From Holophaga sp. (GTDB taxonomy: Bacteria; Acidobacteriota; Holophagae; Holophagales; Holophagaceae): a stretch of 64,000 nt of DNA. Below the pieces are notes generated by a model. That model searched no databases. It saw nothing but the letters and a program-made list of their open reading frames with translations, and was not told the DNA's origin. The stretch lies in assembly GCA_031292735.1 (NCBI GenBank), contig JARLGP010000066.1:11158-75157 (forward strand), given 5' to 3'. The translations under genes and the position numbers were made by a program. Positions 24,701 through 32,193 of this stretch are shown piece by piece. Numbering within the stretch: position 1 is the stretch's first letter; the number at the start of each line of letters is the position of its first letter.

Positions 24701-26203
24701 CTAGGCCCCGGCCTGGGCAGCGTAGCGGATGACCTGGTTGCGTCCGGTTCGCTTGGCCGAATACAGGGCCTGGTCGGCGCGCGACAGGGCCGGATCCACC
24801 AGGATCTCTCCGGGCAGCACCTCGGCCAGGCCGATGCTGATGGTCATCGCCACCTCCGCGTTGTCCATCCGCAGGTGCTCGACCGCCGAACGCAGCCGTT
24901 CGGCCAGGGCGAACGCGTCGGCCTGGCTGGTCTCCGGCAGCAACAGGGCGAATTCCTCGCCCCCCACCCGCGCCACCAGGTCCTGGTCGCGCACGCAGGT
25001 CCGGCAAAGGTCGGCGAAGGCCTGCAGGGCGAGGTCGCCCGTCTCGTGCCCATGGTCATCATTGATCTGCTTGAAGAAGTCGATGTCGACCATGATCACC
25101 GCCAGCGGCCTGGGGTAGCGCTGCAGTCGCTTGATCTCCTGGGCGGCCACGGCGAAAAAGCGGGCGCGGTTGGCCAATCCGGTCAGCGGATCGGTGTTGG
25201 CCAGCCTGCGCAGGCGGGCTTCGCTCTCCTTGCGCTCGGTGATGTCGATCAGGACCGCCAGGATGGAACTGGAGTCGCCGGTCTTCACCACCGACGCCGC
25301 CAGCAGGATGGCGCGCCGCCGGCCATCGGGGAAGGTCAGCGGAAGCTCCAGGTCCGAAACCTGCCCGGTCTCCTGCAGCTGTTCCCTCAGCCGGGCGAGA
25401 TCGGACCCGTCGAGGTAGTTCTCGATCGTCAGGTTCTCCCGCACCGCCGCTTCGCCGAAGAACGCGCGGGCGGCGTCGTTGACCTGGATGAGGTGGTGGT
25501 CGCTGCCGGGGTCCATGATGACCAGGGGGGTGGGCACCGATTTCAGGATGCCGCGCAGCAGTTCGCGGTGCTCGGTGAGCTCCTGGTTGGCGCGGCGGGC
25601 GGCCCCGGTGGCCGACCATTCCAGCCGCCGCAGCCGGTTGGAGTGGTTCAGCACCAGCGTCATGACCAGGCTGATGACCAGCATGCCGAGCACCAGGCCG
25701 AGGCTCGTCCCCGCCAGGGGAACCGAGGACAGGTAGGCGGCCATGAGGGCGACGCTGCAGGCGAGCCCCAGGACCATCGTCCAGCGGAACGCGATGGGCA
25801 GGGCCAGGTAGAACAGGGTGGGCAGCGCGAAGGCGATGAACAGGGCGGCGTCGGTGTGCGGACTGACCAGGACGGCGCTCGCGGCGATGACCGGGGCCGC
25901 CCAGGCGAGGCACAGGCCCTGGAGCTGGCGGGGGCCGGTGATCCGCCGGAGCGCGGCCAGCCCCGCGAACGAAGCCGCCACGATGACCGTGCGCGCCGCC
26001 AGGGCCGCGGCGAAGTGCGGTTGGCCGCGGAAATGCAGGTCGTTCAGGTAGAACAGGAGGTTGGCGAACGCCGCGTAGCGGAACACCCGGCGCATCAGCC
26101 GCAGGCTTTCGGGAAACCGCTCCGTCCGATAGTCCGTTTCGCGGTCCCGGGCGAGAAACTCGCCCCCCATGGAGAAAATGTCAGACATCATCGCTCTGAT
26201 CAT
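24701..26203 (-). CDS. Membrane-bound PAS-GGDEF diguanylate cyclase
   Basis: 500 residues. The N-terminal 190 residues hold several membrane segments (AARTVIVAASFAGLAAL, LFIAFALPTLFYLALP, LGLVLGMLVISLVMTLVL). A PAS domain follows (ILKSVPTPLVIMDPGSDHH to VLIDITERKESE). The C-terminal GGDEF domain has an intact GGEEF active site and the product-inhibition I-site RDQD five residues before it. It makes cyclic di-GMP from two GTP. The start could be ATG 26203 or the ATG at 26188 (MSDIFSMGG); neither has a strong ribosome binding site. Confidence 0.85.
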   Translation of the reverse strand: MIRAMMSDIFSMGGEFLARDRETDYRTERFPESLRLMRRVFRYAAFANLLFYLNDLHFRGQPHFAAALAARTVIVAASFAGLAALRRITGPRQLQGLCLAWAAPVIAASAVLVSPHTDAALFIAFALPTLFYLALPIAFRWTMVLGLACSVALMAAYLSSVPLAGTSLGLVLGMLVISLVMTLVLNHSNRLRRLEWSATGAARRANQELTEHRELLRGILKSVPTPLVIMDPGSDHHLIQVNDAARAFFGEAAVRENLTIENYLDGSDLARLREQLQETGQVSDLELPLTFPDGRRRAILLAASVVKTGDSSSILAVLIDITERKESEARLRRLANTDPLTGLANRARFFAVAAQEIKRLQRYPRPLAVIMVDIDFFKQINDDHGHETGDLALQAFADLCRTCVRDQDLVARVGGEEFALLLPETSQADAFALAERLRSAVEHLRMDNAEVAMTISIGLAEVLPGEILVDPALSRADQALYSAKRTGRNQVIRYAAQAGA

Positions 26204-26347
26204 AGGATGATCCGCCCCTCGGGAGGGCCGGATCCTCGGCCGGGCGAGGAAGGGACGGTCCCGGATGATTCGCTGTTGCGTCGGGCCGTCTAGATATTAA
26301 TATTTAATAGAGACTGCCGCGCCCCGGAGCCGTATGTTGAAAACCCG

Positions 26348-27592
26348 ATGCCATCGCCGCCAGGGCCTGCCATGACCCGCGGCCGCCGCTGGCTGGCGGG
26401 GGCCGTGCTGGGCGGGGCGCTGGTGGCGCTCGCCCTGTGGTTCGCGGTCCGGGACGCCGGAGAGGGGCAGCGCTTCACCACGGCCCCGGCCTCCCGCCAG
26501 GATCTCAAGGACAACGTCATGGCCAATGGCGAGATCCAGGCGCGCAGCCGGGTCAACGTCGGCACCAGCGTCACCGGGCAGATCAAGGCCCTGCACGTGG
26601 TGGACGGCCAATGGGTGGCGCGGGGGGACCTGCTGGTCACCCTGGACCAGGAATCCTGCAGGCAGGAGCTCAACCAGGCCCTGCTGGGGCTGCGCATGGC
26701 CGGCCACGACCAGGAGAAGGCCGAGGCCGCCTGGCGCAAGGGGAAGGACACCTGGTCGCGCCAGGAGGCCCTGTTCCAGGAGGGCCTGATCTCCGCCGAG
26801 GACCACCAGAACGCCGGTCTGGAACGGGAGCGGCTGGCCGCCGAACAGCAGCGGGCCGAGGCCGCCGTGGAGCAGGCCGAGGCCCTGGCCGCCCAGAAGC
26901 GGGACGCCCTGGCCAAGACGGTGCTCCGGGCGCCCATGGACGGCCGGGTCACGAGGCTCCAGGCGGAACCGGGGGAGACCGCCGTGGCCGGGCAGACCAA
27001 TGTCGCCGGGGCCGTGCTGATGGTCATCGCCCGGCTGGACGAGATGCTCGCCGAAGTGAAGGTCGGGGAGCTGGACGTGGTGAAGCTGAAGCCCGGCCAG
27101 CCGGCCGAGGTGCAGGTGGATGCCCTGCCGGGCCAGGTGTTCCCGGGCCAGGTGCTGGACCTGGCCACCGCGGTGAGTCCCGGCCTCGGCCCGGCCGACC
27201 CCTCCTCCCAGGCCCAGAGCTACCGGATGCGGGTCCGGATCCGGGCCTCCGGCGCGAGCCTGGCCGCCCTGCTGCCGGGCATGAGCGCCCGGGTGGCGGT
27301 GCTCACCACGGAAAAAACCCAGGCGCTCACCGTTCCGCTCCAGGCCATCCAGGACCGGGAGACCCGGCCGGGCGCGCTGGGCCTGATCCTGGGCTCCCAG
27401 CCGGTGGTGTTCGTGGTGAAGGACGGCGTGGCCGAGGAACGGCCCGTGCGGCTGGGGCTATGCACCCGGCAGCGGGCGGAAGTGCTGGAGGGGGTGCGGG
27501 AAGGCGAGCAGGTCGTCACGGGGCCGTCCAAGGCCCTGGCCACGCTGGTCTCCGGCACCCGGATCCAGGTGCTGGCCCCGGGCGGGCCGTGA
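26348..27592 (+). CDS. MacA/HlyD-type periplasmic adaptor (membrane fusion protein)
   Basis: 414 residues with one N-terminal membrane anchor (GAVLGGALVALALWF), a biotinyl-lipoyl half (IQARSRVNVGTSVTGQIKAL), a helical hairpin of about 90 residues rich in Ala/Glu/Arg, the second lipoyl half (TVLRAPMDGRVTRL) and beta-barrel domains. This is the usual order for ABC-linked adaptors of the MacA family. The stop codon overlaps the GTG of the permease gene (GTGA), so the two are translationally coupled and should act together. ATG 26372 (MTRGRRW) is an alternative start. The pair converges on the TOMM operon; a link to its export is possible but unproven. Confidence 0.8.
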   Translation: MPSPPGPAMTRGRRWLAGAVLGGALVALALWFAVRDAGEGQRFTTAPASRQDLKDNVMANGEIQARSRVNVGTSVTGQIKALHVVDGQWVARGDLLVTLDQESCRQELNQALLGLRMAGHDQEKAEAAWRKGKDTWSRQEALFQEGLISAEDHQNAGLERERLAAEQQRAEAAVEQAEALAAQKRDALAKTVLRAPMDGRVTRLQAEPGETAVAGQTNVAGAVLMVIARLDEMLAEVKVGELDVVKLKPGQPAEVQVDALPGQVFPGQVLDLATAVSPGLGPADPSSQAQSYRMRVRIRASGASLAALLPGMSARVAVLTTEKTQALTVPLQAIQDRETRPGALGLILGSQPVVFVVKDGVAEERPVRLGLCTRQRAEVLEGVREGEQVVTGPSKALATLVSGTRIQVLAPGGP

Positions 27593-28869
27593 GCCGGCCG
27601 CCGTCCATCCACTGGCGGGAGGCGCTGGACGCGGCCGCGCGCAGCCTGTGGGCGCACCGGCTCCGCTCCATGCTCACCTCGCTGGGCATCATCATCGGGG
27701 TGGCCTCGGTGGTCATCGTGGTCCAGCTCACCAAGAGCCTGGAGGCCCGGATCATGGCCGACGTGAACCGGCAGGGCAGCCACACCTTCTTCCTCAGCCC
27801 CTGGGTGGCTCCCAGCGTCTGGCTGAAGGGGGCCAAGGTCCGCTTCCAGCCGCTGGCCCGGGAACAGATCGGGGAGCTGCGGGAGCTGGTTCCGGAAATC
27901 CTGATCGCCTCGCCGGAAGCCTATGTCTTCGCGCCCAACGCCGTGGCCAAGGCCAACGGGGCCTCGCTCCGGATGCTGCTGCGGATGGTGGACGAGAACG
28001 GCCTGGAACTGGCGAACCTGGACCTCCAGGCCGGGCGGGATTTCACCGTCACCGACCGGACCACCCGGGCCCCGGTGGCCATCCTGGGCGAACGGATCGC
28101 CCAGGAGCTGGGCTTTTCCCCGGCCAGCATCGGCAAGACCTTCACCATCGGCGGCCAGACCGCGGAGCTGATCGGCATCCTCAAGCGGCAGGGCGAAGTG
28201 CCGTTCATGCCCAGGCAGGACGAGGAGGCCGCCCTGTTCGGTCCGGACGGGCAGGTGTTCATCCCCCAGGGGAGCTTCAAGGGCCTCTACCAGAGCGTCC
28301 ATGCGGACCGGAACACCCAGTGGCGGCTCCAGCTGGACCCGAAACTGCCGCTGCCCGAGGCGGAGGAGCGCCTGCGCCTCGCCCTGCGCCGGGTCCGCGG
28401 CCTGCGCGGCGACGACGTGGACAACTTCGACCTGAGCACCAACCGCAAGGAGGTGGAAACCGTGGAGCGGCTGGGCCGGACCCTGCTGGCCGCCAGCGCC
28501 GCCATGGTCTCGGTGAGCCTCCTGGTGGGCGGCATCGGGGTGATGAACATCATGCTGGTGAGCGTGCAGGAGCGCACCCGGGAGATCGGCCTGCGCAAGG
28601 CGCTCGGCGCCCGGCGCCGGGACCTCCTGGCCCAGTTCCTGATCGAGGCCTCGGCCCTGTGCACCGCCGGCGGCATCCTCGGCCTGGCCCTGGGCGCGGG
28701 CCTGGGCACCCTGCTCAGCCGGCTGGTCATGCACCACGTGGGCAGCATCCCGCTCTGGTCCCTGGCCGCGGCGCTGCTGGGGCCGGCGCTGGTGGGCCTC
28801 GCCTTCGGCATCTATCCGGCGCGGAAGGCCGCCCGGCTGGACCCCATCGAGTCCCTCCGCTACGAGTGA
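27589..28869 (+). CDS. MacB-like FtsX-type ABC transporter permease without ATPase domain
   Basis: 426 residues. The first helix (SMLTSLGIIIGVASVVIVVQ) is followed by a MacB periplasmic core domain and three C-terminal helices in an FtsX domain (AAMVSVSLLVGGIGVMNIML, EIGLRKALGARRRDLLAQFL, LAAALLGPALVGLAFGIYPA). MacB itself carries an N-terminal ATPase domain of about 220 residues; here none is present and no ATPase gene lies in the neighbourhood. The GTG start is inside the adaptor stop. The 3' end overlaps the convergent SPFH gene by 10 bp. It should form an efflux complex with the adaptor and an ATPase and TolC encoded elsewhere. Confidence 0.8.
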   Translation: MSRPPSIHWREALDAAARSLWAHRLRSMLTSLGIIIGVASVVIVVQLTKSLEARIMADVNRQGSHTFFLSPWVAPSVWLKGAKVRFQPLAREQIGELRELVPEILIASPEAYVFAPNAVAKANGASLRMLLRMVDENGLELANLDLQAGRDFTVTDRTTRAPVAILGERIAQELGFSPASIGKTFTIGGQTAELIGILKRQGEVPFMPRQDEEAALFGPDGQVFIPQGSFKGLYQSVHADRNTQWRLQLDPKLPLPEAEERLRLALRRVRGLRGDDVDNFDLSTNRKEVETVERLGRTLLAASAAMVSVSLLVGGIGVMNIMLVSVQERTREIGLRKALGARRRDLLAQFLIEASALCTAGGILGLALGAGLGTLLSRLVMHHVGSIPLWSLAAALLGPALVGLAFGIYPARKAARLDPIESLRYE

Positions 28870-29795
28870 GGGGGGCCGCCCGGTTCCGGCAGCGCCGCCA
28901 GGAGCGGGGCGAGCACGGCGGACTGGGGCGGGATCAGGGTGATGGCGGCCTTGCCGCCCAGCAGCTTCTGGGTCTCCAGGATGTGGAACATGGCCTGGGA
29001 CACGTCCTGGTCCCGGGAGATCTCCTCCAGGGCGGCGCCCACGATCTCCGGCCGCACGGCGCCGGCCTTGGCGAACTCCACTGCGGCCTGGCGCTCGGCG
29101 GTGCTGGTGATGATGTTCACCTGGTTGGTGCCGTCCTGCTTGATGCTGGAGGTCACCTGGCGCAGGCGGTTCACCACCTTGCTCTCGATCTGGTGGATCA
29201 TGTCGGCGTCCCGGAAGTGCACCTTGCGGATGTAGATGGAGCCCAGCCGGTAGCCCCAGTCGTGGGACAGCGGGGAGACCTCGTTGCGCACGGTCTGGCT
29301 CATGGCGTGCCGGTTGCTCAGCATGTCCGCCAGGGGCAGGTTGGAGAGGCAGCGCACGGTGGAGTTGCTGACGTTGGCCGCCAGGGAGCCCCGGGGATCG
29401 GTGTTCTTGAACAGGTAGGCCACGGGGTCGCTGATGAACATCTCGAACCAGATGCCGATGCCCATGGGGGCGCCCTCTTCGGAGTTCACCGGCGAGCTGC
29501 GCAGGTATTCCTGGTCCAGGCGGAGGTCGATCTCGTAGCAGGTGCCGATCCAGTTCACGATGGGGGCGCGCCAGCCCAGGCGGATCCACAGGAAGTGCAG
29601 GCCGGGCTCGTCCAGCACCGCCACCACCTTGCCGAACAGCACGTAGACCAGGCAGCGGCGCTCCCGGACGATGGCGTAGAAGCCCAGGGCACGCAACAGC
29701 CGCGAGCACAGCGGAACCAGCAGGAACAGCGCGGCGAAGGTCACCGCGGCGGCCACCAGGAGGCTCAGGATTTCGTGGGGAACGGGGATCTCCAT
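28860..29795 (-). CDS. SPFH/band-7 family membrane protein (second of a pair)
   Basis: 311 residues. One N-terminal membrane helix (EILSLLVAAAVTFAALFLLVP) and a band-7 domain (YAIVRERRCLVYVLFGKVVA, LDEPGLHFLWIRLG, NWIGTCYEIDLRLDQEYLR). The later part has the predicted coiled coil of SPFH proteins (IESKVVNRLRQVTSSIKQ). SPFH proteins such as HflK/HflC and flotillins form large ring assemblies on the membrane that organise proteases or lipid domains. The ATG shares its A with the stop of the preceding SPFH gene (TGATG). It is the last gene of the TOMM-led minus-strand run. Confidence 0.75.
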   Translation of the reverse strand: MEIPVPHEILSLLVAAAVTFAALFLLVPLCSRLLRALGFYAIVRERRCLVYVLFGKVVAVLDEPGLHFLWIRLGWRAPIVNWIGTCYEIDLRLDQEYLRSSPVNSEEGAPMGIGIWFEMFISDPVAYLFKNTDPRGSLAANVSNSTVRCLSNLPLADMLSNRHAMSQTVRNEVSPLSHDWGYRLGSIYIRKVHFRDADMIHQIESKVVNRLRQVTSSIKQDGTNQVNIITSTAERQAAVEFAKAGAVRPEIVGAALEEISRDQDVSQAMFHILETQKLLGGKAAITLIPPQSAVLAPLLAALPEPGGPPHS

Positions 29796-30781
29796 CACTT
29801 CACCTCCAGCACGACGCGGCTGGCCTCGCCATAGAGGCCGAGGCGGACATTGCGCACATAGGCGTCCAGCGCCCCGGTCCCGCCGCTGGCCTTGAGCGCC
29901 GCGATCTGGCTGGCCAGGAGCCGCAGGGGCTCCACCTCGGCCTGGGCCTTGAGGGTCTCGATCTCCACCGCCCGCCGGGACTGGACGATCTTCTGGTCGG
30001 CGGAGGCCTGGGCCAGGCTGATGTCCGAGGACACCTGGTTGTGCGCGGTGTTGATGGCCGCCAGGGCGGATTCCACATCCGGCGGCGGGTCGATGGCGGT
30101 GATGAGGGAGGCTTCCAGGTGGATCCCGTAGCGGGCCGAGGCGGAGGCGCACTCCTTGTCCATGTGCTCGTTGAGGTCCCTCAGGTTCTTCCGCAGGTCG
30201 TTGATGGAGATGCCGGTCTGCACCGCCGGCACGCCGTCGGCGTCGGGCGGGGCCTCGAAGTTGGCGATGCGCTCGCGCAGCACCGACACGAAGTAGCCCA
30301 TCACGTGGGCGATGGGGTTCTTGACGGCGAACAGGTAGGCGTACAGGTTGCGCTCGCTCACCTGGTAGCGGATCTGCCCGGTCAGGCCGGTGTTGAGCTG
30401 GTCCTTGGTCACCGCCTCCAGGATGGTGCCGCCGTTGTTGGCCGAGGAGGAGAGCGGATCCCAGGCCATGTTCACGGTCTGGGTGGCCACCGACACCTTG
30501 TGCACCTGCTCCCAGGGCCACTTGAAGTAGGGCCCGCCGGGCGGGATCACCCGCACCTGGGGCACCCCGTAGCGCAGCTTCTCCTCCGGGTTGAGCATCT
30601 GGGAGATGGGATCCTCGGCCGTGCTGGCGTTGCCCACCCGCTCCGCCCGCCCGAAGGAGGTCTTCACCGCCCGCTCGTTCTGGTCCACGGTGTAGATCCC
30701 CGCCGCCAGGTAGCGCACCAGGAACCAGACGATGAACCCCAGGACGCACCCCAAGGGAATTCCCACGGTCAAATCGAACAT
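29795..30781 (-). CDS. SPFH/band-7 family membrane protein (first of a pair, HflK-like)
   Basis: 328 residues. An N-terminal helix (LGCVLGFIVWFLVRYLAAGI) leads into the band-7 domain (YTVDQNERAVKTSFGRAERV, PGGPYFKWPWEQVHKVSV), with the long helical region near the C-terminus (AINTAHNQVSSDISLAQASA, RAVEIETLKAQAEVEPLRLL) typical of HflK and flotillin. A strong ribosome binding site AAGGAG precedes ATG 30781. It starts 59 bp after the SagB gene on the same strand and is coupled to the next SPFH gene. Two different SPFH genes side by side suggest a hetero-oligomer like HflKC. The link to the TOMM enzymes rests on gene order only. Confidence 0.75.
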   Translation of the reverse strand: MFDLTVGIPLGCVLGFIVWFLVRYLAAGIYTVDQNERAVKTSFGRAERVGNASTAEDPISQMLNPEEKLRYGVPQVRVIPPGGPYFKWPWEQVHKVSVATQTVNMAWDPLSSSANNGGTILEAVTKDQLNTGLTGQIRYQVSERNLYAYLFAVKNPIAHVMGYFVSVLRERIANFEAPPDADGVPAVQTGISINDLRKNLRDLNEHMDKECASASARYGIHLEASLITAIDPPPDVESALAAINTAHNQVSSDISLAQASADQKIVQSRRAVEIETLKAQAEVEPLRLLASQIAALKASGGTGALDAYVRNVRLGLYGEASRVVLEVK

Positions 30782-30840
30782 CCGTCCACTCCTTCTGCAG
30801 GCCAAGCCACCAGTATGACCATACGAAAGGCACCCGGGAT

Positions 30841-32193
30841 TCACCCCGAAAGGGCGAATTCCCCCACGGAGGATTCCCGGGTGAAATCCAGCCCGGAAGC
30901 CTGGGCGAAGAGCTGGCTGTCCCCGGTCCCGATGGCGCAGGGGGCCAGGCCCAGGGCGGTGGCCACCAGGTACATCTGCTGATAGAGGACGCCGGTGTTC
31001 TTCAGGATGAGCGAATAGGCGATGCCCTGGTACTTCCAGCTCACCCGCTGGACCCGGGCGGCCAGGGTGAACAGGATGTCCGGCGCGGGGGCGGTCCCCA
31101 TGGCCTCCGCGCCGCCGCGCAGCAGCTGCCCCGCGGCCTCGGAGCCCGGCCAGGGCTCCAGCGCGTGGCTGCCGGCGGCGTAGTGGTAGAAGCCCGGGGC
31201 CAGCCCGGCGCACCGGGACACGGTGAGGTACAGTTCGATCTCGTGCAGGCCTCCGCCCCCGGGGCAGCAGCCGGAGGCCGCCTCGTAGGCCCGCCCCGCC
31301 CCGGGGTCGGCCGGCGCCACCGCGCGGATCCTGGCCACGTAGTGAAGGAAGGTGCCCAGCTGTCCGAGGGTGACGGGGTGCTGGCCGGGCGTGCGCAGGG
31401 ACCGGCGCGCCTCCAGCACGCGGAAGAACGGCGGGCTGGAGGCGGGCAGGCGGGGTTCCGGCAGCGGGATGGCTTCCGCCCGGGCCGGCTTCAGGGCCGG
31501 GAGCGGATCCAGCTCGCCCAGGAAGCGGAAGGTGCCCCCCACCGGGTCGCCATGCCGGCCCTGCCGGCTGCGGCTGTGGAACAGGAGGTCGTGGAATTCC
31601 CACTGGCGCAGGGCCGGATCCCGGTCTTCCGGCAGCTGGCCTTCGCCGACGCAGGGGGCCACGGCGCCGGCCGAGGCCAGCATGGCGAGGAACGCCCGGG
31701 CCATGGGCGGGTCCAGGCCGGAAAGGCCGTCGGCGTTGACGGGCTGGCACAGGCGGCCCACCGGCTCCAGCAGCCCCGGATCATGCAGCAGCACCCGGGC
31801 GAACCCCAGCGGGCTTTCCAGCACCGCCCCGTCCGGGCCCCGGCGGATCCAGGCGAAGCGCGACAGCCGCCAGGGGCCGTTCCCGGCGGCCGGCTGGAAG
31901 CGGAACTCCCGGGTCAGGGGTTCCAGGGTGGCCAGCCGGCGCCCGTCCCGGGTGAGCGAACAGCCGATCCACCCCTCCTGCTCCAGCAGGGCCAGGAGGT
32001 AGCGCAGCTCCAGGGAAGGGCACAGCTCATCCTCGGTGCTGGCGCCCCGGGCCAGGGCCCGAAGCATGGCCCGCTGGTCCGCGCCGGCGGCTCCGGCCAG
32101 GCGCAGGCGTTTGCGGCCGGGCTCCTCCAGCCCGCCGGCATCCTCCATGAGCCGCACCGAGGGTTTCAGGACGAGGGCAAGGCCGAACGCCAT
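30841..32193 (-). CDS. SagB-type TOMM dehydrogenase (nitroreductase fold, FMN)
   Basis: 450 residues. The C-terminal 230 residues are the nitroreductase domain of SagB/McbC enzymes: EARRSLRTPGQHPVTLGQLG, HYVARIRA, SGCCPGGGGLHEIELYLTVS, FYHYAAGSHALEPW, KYQGIAYSLILKNTGVLYQQ and ALGLAPCAIGTGD. These use FMN to oxidise azolines to thiazoles and oxazoles. The N-terminal 200 residues are an extra domain, common in SagB-type proteins. The ATG follows the stop of the cyclodehydratase with no gap (TAGATG). Together with that gene and the precursor it makes a minimal TOMM pathway. Confidence 0.85.
   Translation of the reverse strand: MAFGLALVLKPSVRLMEDAGGLEEPGRKRLRLAGAAGADQRAMLRALARGASTEDELCPSLELRYLLALLEQEGWIGCSLTRDGRRLATLEPLTREFRFQPAAGNGPWRLSRFAWIRRGPDGAVLESPLGFARVLLHDPGLLEPVGRLCQPVNADGLSGLDPPMARAFLAMLASAGAVAPCVGEGQLPEDRDPALRQWEFHDLLFHSRSRQGRHGDPVGGTFRFLGELDPLPALKPARAEAIPLPEPRLPASSPPFFRVLEARRSLRTPGQHPVTLGQLGTFLHYVARIRAVAPADPGAGRAYEAASGCCPGGGGLHEIELYLTVSRCAGLAPGFYHYAAGSHALEPWPGSEAAGQLLRGGAEAMGTAPAPDILFTLAARVQRVSWKYQGIAYSLILKNTGVLYQQMYLVATALGLAPCAIGTGDSQLFAQASGLDFTRESSVGEFALSG

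Noticed and set aside
26348..28869. Complete MacAB-TolC macrolide efflux set
   Set aside because: No ATPase domain and no TolC gene are present, so only adaptor and permease can be called.
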